NCBI GenBank assembly: GCA_963846925.1
Contig: CAWJXW010000006.1
Location: 1 to 64,000, forward strand
Direction: 5' to 3'
Length of the DNA: 64,000 nt
From: JAQBQB01 sp963846925
GTDB taxonomy: Bacteria > Gemmatimonadota > Gemmatimonadetes > Gemmatimonadales > Gemmatimonadaceae
Shown: positions 10,141 to 19,953 of the stretch, piece after piece
Layout: each line of letters starts with the position of its first letter
Numbering within the stretch: the stretch's first letter is position 1
Notes under the pieces: generated by a model
What the model was told of the DNA's origin: nothing
Databases searched by the model: none
Seen by the model: only the letters and a program-made list of their open reading frames with translations
Translations under genes and position numbers: made by a program

Positions 10141-11805
10141 ATGAAGCTCGCCGTCCGTTCGACCAGCGCTCATCCTTGGCGTCGCACGCACAACCTGCTG
10201 GCTGCCGTGGCGACCATCTTCGCCGCGCCGGACTTGCCCGCGCAGGCCCTGCCCGCGCCCGTGGTGTTTCATGTGAGCTTGGGCCAAGCCTCGGCGACGG
10301 CGGTCTCCGGGCGGCTGCTGGTCTTCGCCAAACTGCTCGGACCCGCCGACAAGAGGCCCGTCGCGCGCGTCGACATGGACCAGATCGATACCCACGCGAC
10401 CGCCATCGCCGCCCAGGAGGTGGCGCGCCTCGCGCCCGGCGCCACGGTCGATCTCGACGCTGACGTCTCGGCCTTCCCCACACCCTTCTCGCAGCTCAAG
10501 CCCGGCCACTACGCCGTGCAGGCGGTGCTCGATCGCGACCACAGCTACAACTACACTGGACGCGGCCCTGGCGATCTCGTGAGCGGCGTCGTGGAGATGG
10601 ACCTGCCCGGCGACGCAGCCCAGCTCCTGACGCTTGCGACCGTCGTCCCTGAAGCCGATCCCCTCCAGCCCCTGTCCAACGTGCCGGCGGCGCTGAGGGA
10701 GGTCTATGCGGCGGCCAAGGCCGACATCCACCCGATCGACTTCGCCAGCCCGGCGCTCAGCGGCTTCTGGGGTCGGCCCGTCGCCCTGCACGGCTGGGTG
10801 GTGACCCCGCCGGACTATGCGGCCCATCCCGGCCAGCGCTATCCGACGGTCTACTACACCCAGGGCTTCGGCGGCTCGTTGCGCTCCCTCCACGACGTCG
10901 GCGTCGCCCGCTGGAATGAGATGAAGACGGGCAAGGCGCCGTCGATGATCTGGGTGGGGATCGACCAGTCGAGCCCCAGCGGCACGAGCGAGTTCGTCAA
11001 CAGCGTCAACAACGGGCCGTGGGGCCAGGCGCTGACGGCCGAGCTGATCCCCGACCTGGAACGCCAATACCGCATGGACGCCAAGCCCTCGGGCCGCCTG
11101 CTGACCGGACACTCCTCCGGCGGCTGGGCGGCGCTGTGGCTGCAGGTGAACTATCCCAAACTGTTCGGCGGCGCCTGGCCCACCTCGCCCGACCCCAGCG
11201 ATTTCCACGACCTCTTGGGCATCGACCTCTACGCCCCCGGCGCCAACATCTATCGCAAGCCCGACGGCACGCCTTGGCCGCTGGCGCGCGACAAGGGCGA
11301 AATGCTGGTCTCCATCGAGGACTACACGCGCCGGGAAGTCGTGGTCGGGGAGTATGGCGGCCAGCTCGCCTCGTTCGAGTGGGTCTTCTCCCCACGCGGC
11401 GCCGACGGGCTCCCGGTCCCTATGTTCGACCGCACGACAGGCGCGGTGGACTCGGCTGTGATCAGCTATTGGAAGGAGCACTACGACGTGGCCGAGCGCC
11501 TCCGCCGCCACTGGCCGGAGCTCAAGCGTGATCTCGACGGCAAGGTCCACCTGACCGTGGGCTCGGCTGACACCTTCTATCTCGACGGTTCGGCGCACCG
11601 GCTGGAAGCGACGATGAAGGGGCTCGGGGCCAAGACCGACTTCTGCTACGTCGAAGGGCGCGGCCATTTCGACCTCTACGCCGTGGGCGACGACCCCTGG
11701 GGCCTGTACAAGGCCATCGCCTGGGAGATGTACGCGCTCGCGCGGCCGGGATCGAAGCCGCCATCGGCGCCGGCGCGCAGGATCTGCTTATCGAGTGCGA
11801 GGTAA
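10141..11805 (+). CDS. Secreted alpha/beta-hydrolase, putative esterase (esterase D/Fes-like)
   Basis: 554 residues, intact. An N-terminal export segment (LLAAVATIFAAPDLPAQA, ~19-36) precedes a beta-rich domain to ~170. The alpha/beta-hydrolase domain follows: PTVYYTQGFGGS near 235-246, the nucleophile elbow GHSSGG (Ser325), and the late acid/His region with GSADTFYLDG and GRGHFDLYA. This resembles the putative-esterase family (enterochelin esterase, esterase D). The likely reaction is hydrolysis of an ester in the periplasm; substrate unknown. The last ~20 residues look like read-through sequence. By eye, codon choice (GCC, GGC and CTG dominating) differs from neighbours, which favour GCG, CTC and TCG, so the gene may have been acquired. 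Confidence 0.82.
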   Translation: MKLAVRSTSAHPWRRTHNLLAAVATIFAAPDLPAQALPAPVVFHVSLGQASATAVSGRLLVFAKLLGPADKRPVARVDMDQIDTHATAIAAQEVARLAPGATVDLDADVSAFPTPFSQLKPGHYAVQAVLDRDHSYNYTGRGPGDLVSGVVEMDLPGDAAQLLTLATVVPEADPLQPLSNVPAALREVYAAAKADIHPIDFASPALSGFWGRPVALHGWVVTPPDYAAHPGQRYPTVYYTQGFGGSLRSLHDVGVARWNEMKTGKAPSMIWVGIDQSSPSGTSEFVNSVNNGPWGQALTAELIPDLERQYRMDAKPSGRLLTGHSSGGWAALWLQVNYPKLFGGAWPTSPDPSDFHDLLGIDLYAPGANIYRKPDGTPWPLARDKGEMLVSIEDYTRREVVVGEYGGQLASFEWVFSPRGADGLPVPMFDRTTGAVDSAVISYWKEHYDVAERLRRHWPELKRDLDGKVHLTVGSADTFYLDGSAHRLEATMKGLGAKTDFCYVEGRGHFDLYAVGDDPWGLYKAIAWEMYALARPGSKPPSAPARRICLSSAR

Positions 11806-11852
11806 GACAGCGCGTCGAAGGCGGCGCGTCGCGGATCGATGAGAGGCGCCGC

Positions 11853-12489
11853 TCAACGCCGTACGTACGAGATGCCGATATGCAGTAGCAGATCCTCCTG
11901 CAGCCCATGCTCCATTCGATCCCGGATTCTTCGCCACTACGGGAGGGAGTGGAATGTCGTGCTCATGCACGGAGAGGTTCGCGCCTACGGAGAGGCCGAG
12001 GTGCGACGAGACTCGGCGTTCTCGAGCGAGGCCGAACGCACCGGCGATCTCCGTGCGAGTCGCGTACGGCGCGTACGCCACGCCGCCATGGCGTACCAGT
12101 CCGACGCCTGCACTGACCCACGTGTGATGGACGTCCGGCGATCCTGCCACGTTGAACAACGCCTGGGCGTTCACCATCTGGACGAGGAACGCATATGGTC
12201 CACTCGGTCCGTTTGGCGTACTAGTCTTCGGGATCTCGCCTGGTCGGACCATCGCGCCGACGGACGCCCCCCAGCGCGAACGGAACCACGAGCGCAACGC
12301 GAGGCCATACGCGACGCCGCTGAGATCCTGCGGCGCATCCGGCAGATTCGTGGCGAAGATGTCCTTGTCTACGAAATGACCGAGTGGCCGGTAGTAGCCC
12401 ACGATCGGCTCAACTTCGATCCGTGGTGTCTGTGCCACGGCGGTCGAAGCGGCGAGGGCCGCGAAAACCGGGAACCAACGCCACAGCAT
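11853..12489 (-). CDS. Predicted outer-membrane beta-barrel-type protein of unknown function (frame change near the 3' end)
   Basis: Starts MLWRWFPVFAALAASTAVAQ, a clear signal peptide cleaved after AVAQ. The mature part has amphipathic strands with Gly/aromatic spacing (VEPIVGYYRPLGHF, WVSAGVGLVRHGGVAY, HLGLSVGANLSVHEHDI), as in small 8-12-strand barrels. In the written frame the C terminus degenerates. One frame change near 11915 restores EHGLQEDLLLHIGISYVRR with stop at 11853, a proper final barrel strand, so I end the gene there. I do not recognise a specific family. It converges with the esterase gene. Confidence 0.6.
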
Positions 12490-12640
12490 GTCGGTGTGTC
12501 CGAATGGGTTCGGGCAAGCGGCCGCGTCGCCGCTCTGAGAATATTCTAATGCGAACTGCGCGCCAGTGCGAACTGCGCGGTCATGAGTGTGTAGTTGGCC
12601 TCAACCGTCTCTCACCCACTGCTCAGGCCACGCCAGAGAC

Positions 12641-15180
12641 TCAGTCTTCCAGCGCCACGCGAGGCTCGACGCGCGCGGCTGAGGCGGCGGGAATCAGGCT
12701 TGCCGCAATAGTTGCCGTGGCGATCACGACAATGGACCCCATCAGGGTGATGGGATCAAAAGGCGACACGTCAAACAGCAGCGGTCGCATTCCAAGCCCC
12801 GCGACCACGGTCAGCGCGAAACCGAGCGCGATGCCAACGCCGGTCAAGCCCAGGCACTCACCCAGGATCAGCTGAAGTATTTCGCGCGGTCCCGCGCCGA
12901 GTGCGCGGCGCACGCCAAACTCCTGCCTGCGCTGCTGCGCGCTGTAGCCGATGACACCGTAGACGCCAACGATCGTCAGCACGAGCGCGACGACGCCGAA
13001 GGCGGCCATGAAGCGAGTGGCGAATCGCGCGTTCGATGCGCTCGTCGCCACGAGGTCTTCGATCGTTCGGACATGCGCAATGGGGATCGTCGGATCGGCG
13101 GCGGCCATCGCGCGCTGGACCTGCTGTGAGCAACGCGGACGTTTCGAGGTTCGAACGAATGACGAACTGCATGGTGCCGAATGTCAGATACGGATTCTGC
13201 GTGTACGGCAGGATCATTTCAGGCCGCGGCGTCTCGGTCAGCGTGTAGCGTTTCATATTTGCGACTACGCCTATGACCGTCATCCACGGCCATCGCCCTC
13301 GGTCCGTCGGGCCTTCCGACGCGAATGCGTTTTCCGATCGCATTCTTGCCCGGCCACAGCCACCTGGCCATCGATTCGTTGACGATCACGACCGCCGGTC
13401 TTCCCGTGCCATCAAGTGACGAGAAATCACGACCCGCGATGATCGACGTTCCCAGCGCACGAATCATGTCCGCGCTCGCGACGCTGTACTGAGCGATGGG
13501 TGCGATCGCGCCCGCCTGCAATGCCGGCAGCTCGCCTTCGGGCGTGAAAACGCTCGCTTGTTGCGCGCCGCTCAGCGGAAGAGGCTTGCCGATGCCGGCG
13601 GCGGTCACGCCCGGGAGCGCGCGAATGTTGTCGAGCGCCGCACTCAGGAACCGAACAGCCGCCGCATGCTCCATCCCCGTGGCGAACGGGCGTTCCGGAT
13701 AGCTGATCGGCGGAAGCGACACCTCGAACGTCACGCCGTGAACGGCATCGAATCCTAGCTTCGCGTTCAGCTGGTGCGAGAGGCTGCGAACCAGCAATCC
13801 CGCGCCGGTCACGAGTACGAGCGAGCCCGCGAGCTCACCAACGACCAGCACGCGACGAGCCTTGAGCGAGATTCCCCGGAGTCCGGCCCCGCGCCCGCCG
13901 CTCCGGAGCGTGTCCATCAACTGCACGCGGCTGCCGAGGCGCATGGGAACGATGCTCACCATGATCGCCGCGAGAGCAATGGCTCCGAGTGCCGCAAACG
14001 CGGACTGCGTGTCGAACGTCAACTCCGAAGCCCGCGGAAGGTGATCGGCGGCATACGTGCGCAACAGCTTCACGCCAAAGACTCCCGCGGCGAGCCCCGC
14101 CGCGCCGCCGACGGTAACGAGCAGCAGGACATCAGTCAGCACTTCACCGGCAAGCCGGCGTGTAGACGCGCCAAGCGCGGCTCGAACAGCAAGCTCGCGG
14201 CGCCGCGCGTGCAACTGCGCGAGCAGGAGTTGCGCGGTGTTCACGCATGCAATGACAAGGACGAGCACCACGCCCGCCAGCAAACTGATGAGCATCGGCT
14301 CCACACCGCCGACCAGCTGTTCGCGCAGAGGAACGAGCAACTCATCAGGCCGCGAATTCTTTATGACGGGCACCGAACGCCTCACCACGCCCATCACGCG
14401 ATCCATGTCCTGACGTGCCGCGAGGTGTGTCGTGCCTGCGCGGAGACGCCCGACGATGGCGAGGTCGGTGATGCCACCCGTCGGCGGTTTCAGCGGCACC
14501 CAGACGTCCGGCATCGCAGCGAATTGGAAATCGCCCGGCATCTCTGATCCGCGTGGAAATGCGAATCCGCGGGCAGCGACGCCGATGACCGTGTACGGCT
14601 CGGCGTTCAGGGTGAGCACCCGGCCAATGATGTGCGGATCAGCACCGAACCGACGGCGCCACGCCGCGTCGCTCAATATCGCGACGTGATCGCTTCCCGG
14701 CGTCTCGTTGGCGCGTTCAAAGAAGCGGCCGATTTCCGGCGCGACGCCAAGCGTTTGGAAGAATTCTCCCGTCGCCTGGACGCCATCGAGGCGTTCGGGG
14801 TTGGTCGCGTCGCCGAGGTTGTAGGACGCTCCACGAAATGCCGCGATTGTTTGGAACGCCTGAGTATTGTCGCGAATGATGCTGAAGACGATCCCGTGGG
14901 TCGGCTGCTCCCGAAACCCGAGATTGGCGTCGGGATAGTATCCCCAGATCATCTCCAAGCGGTCCGGCTGCCCGTAGGGAAGGCGCTTGAGCAGGATCGT
15001 GGAGACCAAGCTCATCATGAGCGCGCATGCGCCAATGCCGATCGTGAGCGTGAGTACGCTCGTGATCGTGAACACCGGTGCGCGCCGGAGCCGGCGTGCG
15101 GCGTGGTGAAGATTGCGAGCCACGTTCCCCATGAGGAACCACTCTAGCAGGCCGGGCCAACGCCGGGCAATCGGGCTCAT
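12641..15180 (-). CDS. ADOP/MacB-type ABC transporter permease, frames broken near 13300 and 13120
   Basis: Same family as the gene at 4964-7702 but without the prefix domain. The product begins at ATG 15180 or more probably 15132 (MGNVARNLHHAARRLRRAPV). TM1 is FTITSVLTLTIGIGACALMM; a MacB core domain and FtsX block (LLLAQLHARRRELAVRAALG) follow. The second periplasmic domain continues in a second frame from about 13300 (VIGVVANMKRYTLTETPRPE). The last FtsX block is in a third frame from about 13120 (YSAQQRRQEFGVRRALGAGP), ending RVEPRVALED. No PadR gene and no ATPase gene is adjacent, so regulation is unknown. Conserved residues continue cleanly across each break, which points to indel errors. 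Confidence 0.82.
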
Positions 15181-15320
15181 TTGAAAGAAAGTCCGATAAG
15201 CTCCTCCCGGGCCGTCAGCTACCACGTTGCGGACATCTTCCTTCGCGAGACGATCGGTGACGCACCGAGTGGTCCTTTGGGCCAATTGCGTCGCGGTTTT
15301 TTCCCGGCACCTTCGTCGCC

Positions 15321-16295
15321 ATGTCACACCACTATTCCGGCCCCGAGTTTGGCTCGCCGCACGACGACGCCCGTCTGGACTTCACCGATTTGTACGCGTT
15401 TCCGAAACCCGGAGACAAGAACACATCGGTTCTGATCATGGACGTGCACCCGTCGGTCAACGTGAAGCCGCCGGGTCCGACGACGACCGATCCCTTCTCT
15501 CCCGACGCCGTGTACGAGATCAAGATCGATACGAATGGCGACGACGTCGCCGACATCGCCTATCGTTTCCGGTTCTCGCCAGTGAAGGACGGCAAACAGA
15601 CGGCGACGTGGCTCAGAGCCGACGGCGACACCGCCGCGGGCATCGGCGATGACGGAATGGTCGTCGTCGAGAACGCGCCGGTATCGACGGGCCCAGAGGC
15701 GCAGATCACGAAGGCCGGCAAGTGCCGGTTCTTTGCGGGATGGCGCAGTGATCCGTTCTTCTTCGACGTCGCTGGAGCGCTCAACAATCTGCAGTTCACG
15801 GGCAAGGACTATTTCGCCGACAAGAACATCTGCAGCATCGTGCTGGAACTGCCCAATTCGGAGCTGGGATCGAAGCCGGTCCGTCTGTGGGCGCGCACGG
15901 TGGACGGAAGAACTGGGAAGTGGGTGCAAGCCGACCGCGGTGCGCGAGCGCAGCAAACGCCCTTCCTGCCCGGCGATGATCGAGACGCGTACCTCGCCGG
16001 AGAACCCGCGAACGACAGCCGCTTCATCGCCACGTTCGCGCACTCGCTCGTGCATAGCGGCGGCTACGCGCCCGACGAGGCGCGGCGCGTGGCGGGGACG
16101 ATGCTGCCGGACGTTCTGCCATACGATCCCACACGCCCCGCGGTTTATCCGACGAACGGCCGGCTGCTCACGGACAGCGTCGTCGAGTACTTCATTCCTC
16201 TGTTCTCGAACGGCAAAGTAAAGACGGACAACACGCGAGCCCACGACGACCTGCTCTCCGAATTTCCGTACGTCGGACCGCCGCATAACAGCTGA
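15321..16295 (+). CDS. DUF4331 family protein
   Basis: 324 residues starting MSHHYSGPEFGSPHDDARLD. DUF4331 hallmarks are visible: the N-terminal SHHYSGP with D-ARLDFTDLYAF, the NVKPPGPTTTDPFSPDAVYEIKID segment, FRFSPVKDG, and a Cys-containing GWRSDPFFFD block. There is no signal peptide in the called frame. Function is not established; members are often secreted or co-occur with redox and sigma-factor genes. It is a single gene followed by a strong hairpin terminator, with the divergent ADOP permease upstream. Confidence 0.85.
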   Translation: MSHHYSGPEFGSPHDDARLDFTDLYAFPKPGDKNTSVLIMDVHPSVNVKPPGPTTTDPFSPDAVYEIKIDTNGDDVADIAYRFRFSPVKDGKQTATWLRADGDTAAGIGDDGMVVVENAPVSTGPEAQITKAGKCRFFAGWRSDPFFFDVAGALNNLQFTGKDYFADKNICSIVLELPNSELGSKPVRLWARTVDGRTGKWVQADRGARAQQTPFLPGDDRDAYLAGEPANDSRFIATFAHSLVHSGGYAPDEARRVAGTMLPDVLPYDPTRPAVYPTNGRLLTDSVVEYFIPLFSNGKVKTDNTRAHDDLLSEFPYVGPPHNS

Positions 16296-16356
16296 CGGAT
16301 GGCGGAGCAACGTCGTGTCCGGCCTGGTCAGCCGGCAACGGCGCGGGGGCTAACGA

Positions 16357-16390
16357 GAACGCCGTCGGAGACGAAGTCCCGACGGCGTTC
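16357..16390. terminator. Perfect 12-bp hairpin between DUF4331 gene and tRNA-Gly
   Basis: GAACGCCGTCGG (16357-16368) and its exact complement CCGACGGCGTTC (16379-16390) enclose a 10-base loop. It sits just downstream of the + strand DUF4331 gene and of the - strand tRNA, so it may end transcription from both sides. The following T content is low. Confidence 0.65.
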
Positions 16391-16410
16391 TAAGTTATTG
16401 AAATTCAAGG

Positions 16411-16483
<73 letters not shown>

Positions 16484-16696
16484 GTCAGTTTAAGATACCG
16501 CGGTGGCGAAAGCTGTTCAACCAACTGGACGTCGCAGTGACGAACATTTTCGCGACCTCACCGTTGCCGCCAAACGCGGCGCCGTGCTCGAGGCGATCTC
16601 CACACCGACTGGCTTGATCCATCTCGAGTACGACGAGCGTGAAACTCAGGGGATGGCCGCTGCCGTAGAGGTGTCGAACCGCCACGGGAGATCCCC

Positions 16697-17149
16697 ATGA
16701 GCCGACACATGTTCCTCGTCGTCGCCATCGCATCGCTCGGCAGCACTGCCTCGCTCCGCGCGCAGGGGCCGACGCCATCCACGCGCAGCGAATCCGTTCG
16801 CGCGGCGGAAATGGCGCGGCGCGATGCGCTCCTCGCATCCGATACCGTCGCGCTATCGAAGTTGGTCGCCGGCGAGTTCATCGAGATCTCGCGACTGGGC
16901 ACGATCCGGTCGCGAGCCGACAATATGCGCGAGGTCGCGAGCGGCGACTTGAAGTTGCTCACGATCAAGTACGACAGCCTGGACGTTCGGGTCTACGGAG
17001 ACGTCGCCCTCCTGACCGGAATCGCCGACAACACCGGCATGTACCGTGGCACGGTGCCCTTCTCCGGCAAGATTAGATACACCCGAGTCTTCGTCTGGCG
17101 AGATGGCCGGTGGCAAGCCGTGTCCATGCAGCAAACGCCGATGTCGTGA
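16697..17149 (+). CDS. Exported NTF2-like protein (DUF4440/SnoaL-like)
   Basis: 150 residues. MSRHMFLVVAIASLGSTASL followed by RAQ is a signal peptide. The mature domain is NTF2-like: RAAEMARRDALLASDTVALS (helix), ISRLGTIRSRADNMREVASG, then strands VRVYGDVALLTGIADNTGMY and KIRYTRVFVWRDGRWQAVSM with the family-typical W-R-DGRWQ. Such small alpha+beta cones bind or convert small molecules; function here is unknown. The preceding 210 bases (16484-16696) hold no gene I can support. Confidence 0.8.
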   Translation: MSRHMFLVVAIASLGSTASLRAQGPTPSTRSESVRAAEMARRDALLASDTVALSKLVAGEFIEISRLGTIRSRADNMREVASGDLKLLTIKYDSLDVRVYGDVALLTGIADNTGMYRGTVPFSGKIRYTRVFVWRDGRWQAVSMQQTPMS

Positions 17150-17156
17150 GCCGGTG

Positions 17157-17561
17157 CTACTCGCCGACGCCGGGACCCATTGGCTTGCCGATCTCCCAGT
17201 GGTGTCCGAACGGATCGACGACTCGACCCATCAGCCAACCATTCTGCTCACGCACGGGCCCGATCTGGCGCGCCCCCGCGGCCAGCGCCTGCGCGTGGAT
17301 CGATTTTGGATCGGCCACGACCAGCACGATTCTCGTGGTCCCGCCGCCGAGTGTCTCGGGACTGAAGTTCCGATGGGCCGGCGATTCGTCGGCGACCCAG
17401 AACTTGGCGTCGTCGACCGCCAGCTCGGCGACCACCGCGCCGTCGGGCGCTTCGATCTTGAATAGTTCGCGCGCGCCGAACGCACTCTTATAGAAGGCGA
17501 CGGCCTCGGAGCCGCGGCGCACGGACAACATCGGAGCGATCGTGGCGGTCATGGCCGACAA
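17157..17561 (-). CDS. VOC (glyoxalase/bleomycin-resistance-like) superfamily protein, PhnB-type
   Basis: 134 residues with one VOC repeat pair: TIAPMLSVRRGSEAVAFYKS, AFGARELFKIEAPDGAVVAE, a metal-site-like Glu, and GRVVDPFGHHWEIGKP at the C terminus (DPFGHHWEI is diagnostic). VOC proteins bind a divalent metal and catalyse varied chemistry or bind drugs; the substrate is not predictable. It converges with the DUF4440 gene (8 bases apart). Start ATG 17561; an ATG three codons later is equally plausible. Confidence 0.85.
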   Translation of the reverse strand: MSAMTATIAPMLSVRRGSEAVAFYKSAFGARELFKIEAPDGAVVAELAVDDAKFWVADESPAHRNFSPETLGGGTTRIVLVVADPKSIHAQALAAGARQIGPVREQNGWLMGRVVDPFGHHWEIGKPMGPGVGE

Positions 17562-17811
17562 TTGTACCTCCCGCAGGGTTCACCCGAAACCGTAGACACT
17601 TCAGCCCGCCGCGGGTCGAACGCGAAGTAACGCAAAGTAACGGAAGGGACATTCGATGTCCCGATTCGCCCGGTTCGGACGTTTGGGGTTCTAGCACCTC
17701 GGCTCGGCGAGCCGAGGTCCGTCGCGTCGACGCCGGCGCGCAAACGGGCTTGAACCCACCAAGCGTATCGAGGTCCCCTTGAGAGATCTACCGGCGAACC
17801 AGTTTCACCAC

Positions 17812-19020
17812 GTGAGTCGTTCCACCGCGGCCATTTGTTGCTTGGTGGTCGCACTCGCAACGGCCTGCTCGAACCCCGGCGACAGCGCTCGAATCGTCGC
17901 GCCAACCGCAAGGCCGACGGCCGACGCCAGCGCGAAGCGCCAGAACGTGGCCGTCCGGTGGAACGAGATCGCGCGCGATCTCGTCGCATCGCACAACACG
18001 AACGGGCCCCTGGCGTCCCGCGTCTACGCGCTGGTGAGCGTGGCACAGTTCCGATCCGCCCGCGCAACGGGCGAGCGCGGCGCGACCGTCGACGCGGCGA
18101 TCGCGCGCGCCTCCGCGAACGTCCTCGCCGGGTTGTTCCCGGACGACGCCAGCGCCGCGCTGATCGCCGGCGCATTGCAAGACGATGAGCATTTCCTCAA
18201 CGGTGCGCCGCCGGGTAACGGCGGGCCGCACGCCGGCGACGCGACCGGAGCGGCAATCGCGCAAGCGGTGCTCGCGAACGCGGCCAACGATGGAACCGCG
18301 GCCGCCAATTGTCCCGCGACGCCGCCCACGCCGGCGAGTCAGTTCTGGCACGACGATGCCGTGCCGCCGAATCCGCAGCCGCTGCTTCCCTGCTTCGGTC
18401 AGGTGCGGACCTGGCTTTCTCTCGACCTCGCACAATTCCTCGCCGATCCGCCGCCGGCGTTCGGGTCGCAAGGGTTCCTCGCGGGGTTGGCGGAAGTGCG
18501 CCAGATCTCCGATACGCGGACGGCCGAGCAGCTGGCGATCGTGAACAAGTGGCTCGACGGCAACAACACGTTCCAGCCGCCGGGCCGTTGGAATCTGATC
18601 GCATCGGAGCTCGCGACGCAGCATCGGCTCGACGCCGCGGAAGCGGCCCGTATGTTCGCGGTGCTCAACATCGCGATGATGGACACTCATGTCGCGTGCT
18701 GGGACCGCAAGTACACGTATTGGGAGATTCGCCCGTGGATGGCGGATCCACTCATCACGACACCGGGCGGCCGGCCGCACCATCCGGCGAATCCGTCGGG
18801 ACATGCGTGCGCGGGCGGCGCGGGGTCGGGCACACTCGCGGGATTGTTCCCCGCGCAGCGTGACTCGATCCTCGCACTCGGCGACGAGCAAGGCTTCTCG
18901 ACGGTACTGTCCGGCGTGCACTACCGGTTCGACGTCGACAAGGGGCTCGCGATCGGCCGCGCCATCGCGGCGAGCGCGCTGGCGGTAACGGATCTCGACG
19001 CTCTCGTCGGAGGACCGTGA
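17812..19020 (+). CDS. Vanadium-dependent haloperoxidase / PAP2-superfamily lipoprotein
   Basis: I use GTG 17812 (VSRSTAAICCLVVALATACS), which gives a lipoprotein signal with lipobox ATAC; a TTG at 17779 extends it by 11 residues. The 402-residue protein has the three vanadate/phosphate-binding motifs in order: K-x6-R-P (KYTYWEIRP, ~300-308), PSGHA (~328-332) and S-G-V-H-Y-R-F-D (~367-374). These are conserved from vanadium haloperoxidases to acid phosphatases. It probably acts in the periplasm, either peroxidase or phosphatase; sequence alone does not decide. It ends at a palindromic terminator. Confidence 0.85.
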   Translation: MSRSTAAICCLVVALATACSNPGDSARIVAPTARPTADASAKRQNVAVRWNEIARDLVASHNTNGPLASRVYALVSVAQFRSARATGERGATVDAAIARASANVLAGLFPDDASAALIAGALQDDEHFLNGAPPGNGGPHAGDATGAAIAQAVLANAANDGTAAANCPATPPTPASQFWHDDAVPPNPQPLLPCFGQVRTWLSLDLAQFLADPPPAFGSQGFLAGLAEVRQISDTRTAEQLAIVNKWLDGNNTFQPPGRWNLIASELATQHRLDAAEAARMFAVLNIAMMDTHVACWDRKYTYWEIRPWMADPLITTPGGRPHHPANPSGHACAGGAGSGTLAGLFPAQRDSILALGDEQGFSTVLSGVHYRFDVDKGLAIGRAIAASALAVTDLDALVGGP

Positions 19021-19030
19021 GCGACTGAGC

Positions 19031-19062
19031 GAGCGAGCTGGCGCGATCGCGCCAGCTCGCTC
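19031..19062. terminator. Perfect 32-base palindrome, bidirectional terminator
   Basis: GAGCGAGCTGGCGC - GATC - GCGCCAGCTCGCTC is a perfect palindrome, 14 bp stem with a 4-base loop. It lies between the convergent haloperoxidase gene and the small membrane-protein gene at 19070-19309, so it can stop transcription from both directions. Confidence 0.75.
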
Positions 19063-19069
19063 ACTCCCG

Positions 19070-19309
19070 TTACGACCTCGGTGCGCCCAACCGCGGACGC
19101 ATCAGCCATCGTCGAAATGCGACCAGCGCCCAGATGGCTTCGACGATCCCAAAGGGCCACGCCCCTTGGAGGAATCCGTAGATGGAGCCCAGCACGCAGG
19201 CGCCGGCGAATCCGAGAACAAACCAAGGACTGCGCCGCTCGAAAGCGTAGCAAACGAGCATCGCCGTAACGGCGAACAATCCGACGGCGGTCAGTCCGTG
19301 CATGGACAC
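19070..19309 (-). CDS. Small integral membrane protein, unknown function
   Basis: 79 residues, mostly hydrophobic: TM1 HGLTAVGLFAVTAMLVCYAF (~4-23), TM2 WFVLGFAGACVLGSIYGFLQ (~29-48), then an amphipathic or third membrane segment FGIVEAIWALVAFRRWL (~53-69) and a basic tail. Similar two-to-three-TM small proteins are common hypothetical genes in proteobacteria and gemmatimonads. No function can be assigned. The coding frame is clean and the hydrophobic pattern is convincing. Confidence 0.72.
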   Translation of the reverse strand: MSMHGLTAVGLFAVTAMLVCYAFERRSPWFVLGFAGACVLGSIYGFLQGAWPFGIVEAIWALVAFRRWLMRPRLGAPRS

Positions 19310-19442
19310 CGGGAGTGGTCTACGCTTCGTGTGGCGCCGCGAGCTGATGCCCGGCGCTGACGCCGCGGGGGACAGCGTTTCATCGCTCCCGCTCGTATCC
19401 CCTGCCAGCCGGAATGGTAGTCCGACCCTTCATCTCCGCGCC

Positions 19443-19913
19443 ATGCTTCGCTTGACGCTCGCCGCGCTGCACCTCCTCGCCCTCGGCATCGGACTCGGCG
19501 GAATCTGGGGGCGGGCGCGCGGGCTGGGACAGCGACCGCTCGACCTCACCTCCGTCCGTCGCGCGTTCGCCGCCGACTCGTGGTGGGGGATCGCGGCGAT
19601 GCTATGGATCGCAACGGGTCTCTGGCGCCTACTCGCCGGCACGGAGAAGACGACGAGCTACTACACGCACGACGCGATCTTCCTCGACAAGATGCGGATC
19701 TTCGGCGTGATCTTCTTGCTCGAGCTCTGGCCGATGATCACGCTCATCCGCTGGCGCGGCGCCCTCCGACAACGGCGCGAAGCGTGGCGCCCTGACGAAA
19801 CGACGGCGCGCCGCATCAGCGTCATCAGCTATATCCAGGCAGCGCTGTTGCTGCTGATGCTAGTCGCGGCCGTGTCGATGGCGCGTGGCTATGGGTACCG
19901 GCCCGGTCGATAG
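19443..19913 (+). CDS. DUF2214-like integral membrane protein
   Basis: 156 residues from ATG 19443 (MLRLTLAALHLLALGIGLGG). Four TM helices are visible: residues ~3-20, ~45-65 (WWGIAAMLWIATGLWRLLAG), ~80-102 (FLDKMRIFGVIFLLELWPMI) and ~128-148 (ISYIQAALLLLMLVAAVSMA). Features match the DUF2214 pattern: LHLLALGIGLGG, ADSWWGIAAMLWIATGLWRL, EKTTSYYTHDAIFLDKM. It is probably an inner-membrane protein without known activity. Confidence 0.78.
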   Translation: MLRLTLAALHLLALGIGLGGIWGRARGLGQRPLDLTSVRRAFAADSWWGIAAMLWIATGLWRLLAGTEKTTSYYTHDAIFLDKMRIFGVIFLLELWPMITLIRWRGALRQRREAWRPDETTARRISVISYIQAALLLLMLVAAVSMARGYGYRPGR

Positions 19914-19953
19914 AGACTGGGGGGCGACTCCGACTTCTAAGAACACTGACCCC

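Noticed and set aside
9925..11667. 580-codon minus-strand open frame
   Set aside because: It is the antisense frame of the intact esterase gene; the composition is Arg/Gly/Val-rich without domains.
16503..16700. 65-codon + strand open frame
   Set aside because: No ribosome site, no recognisable family, partly overlaps the start of the DUF4440 gene.
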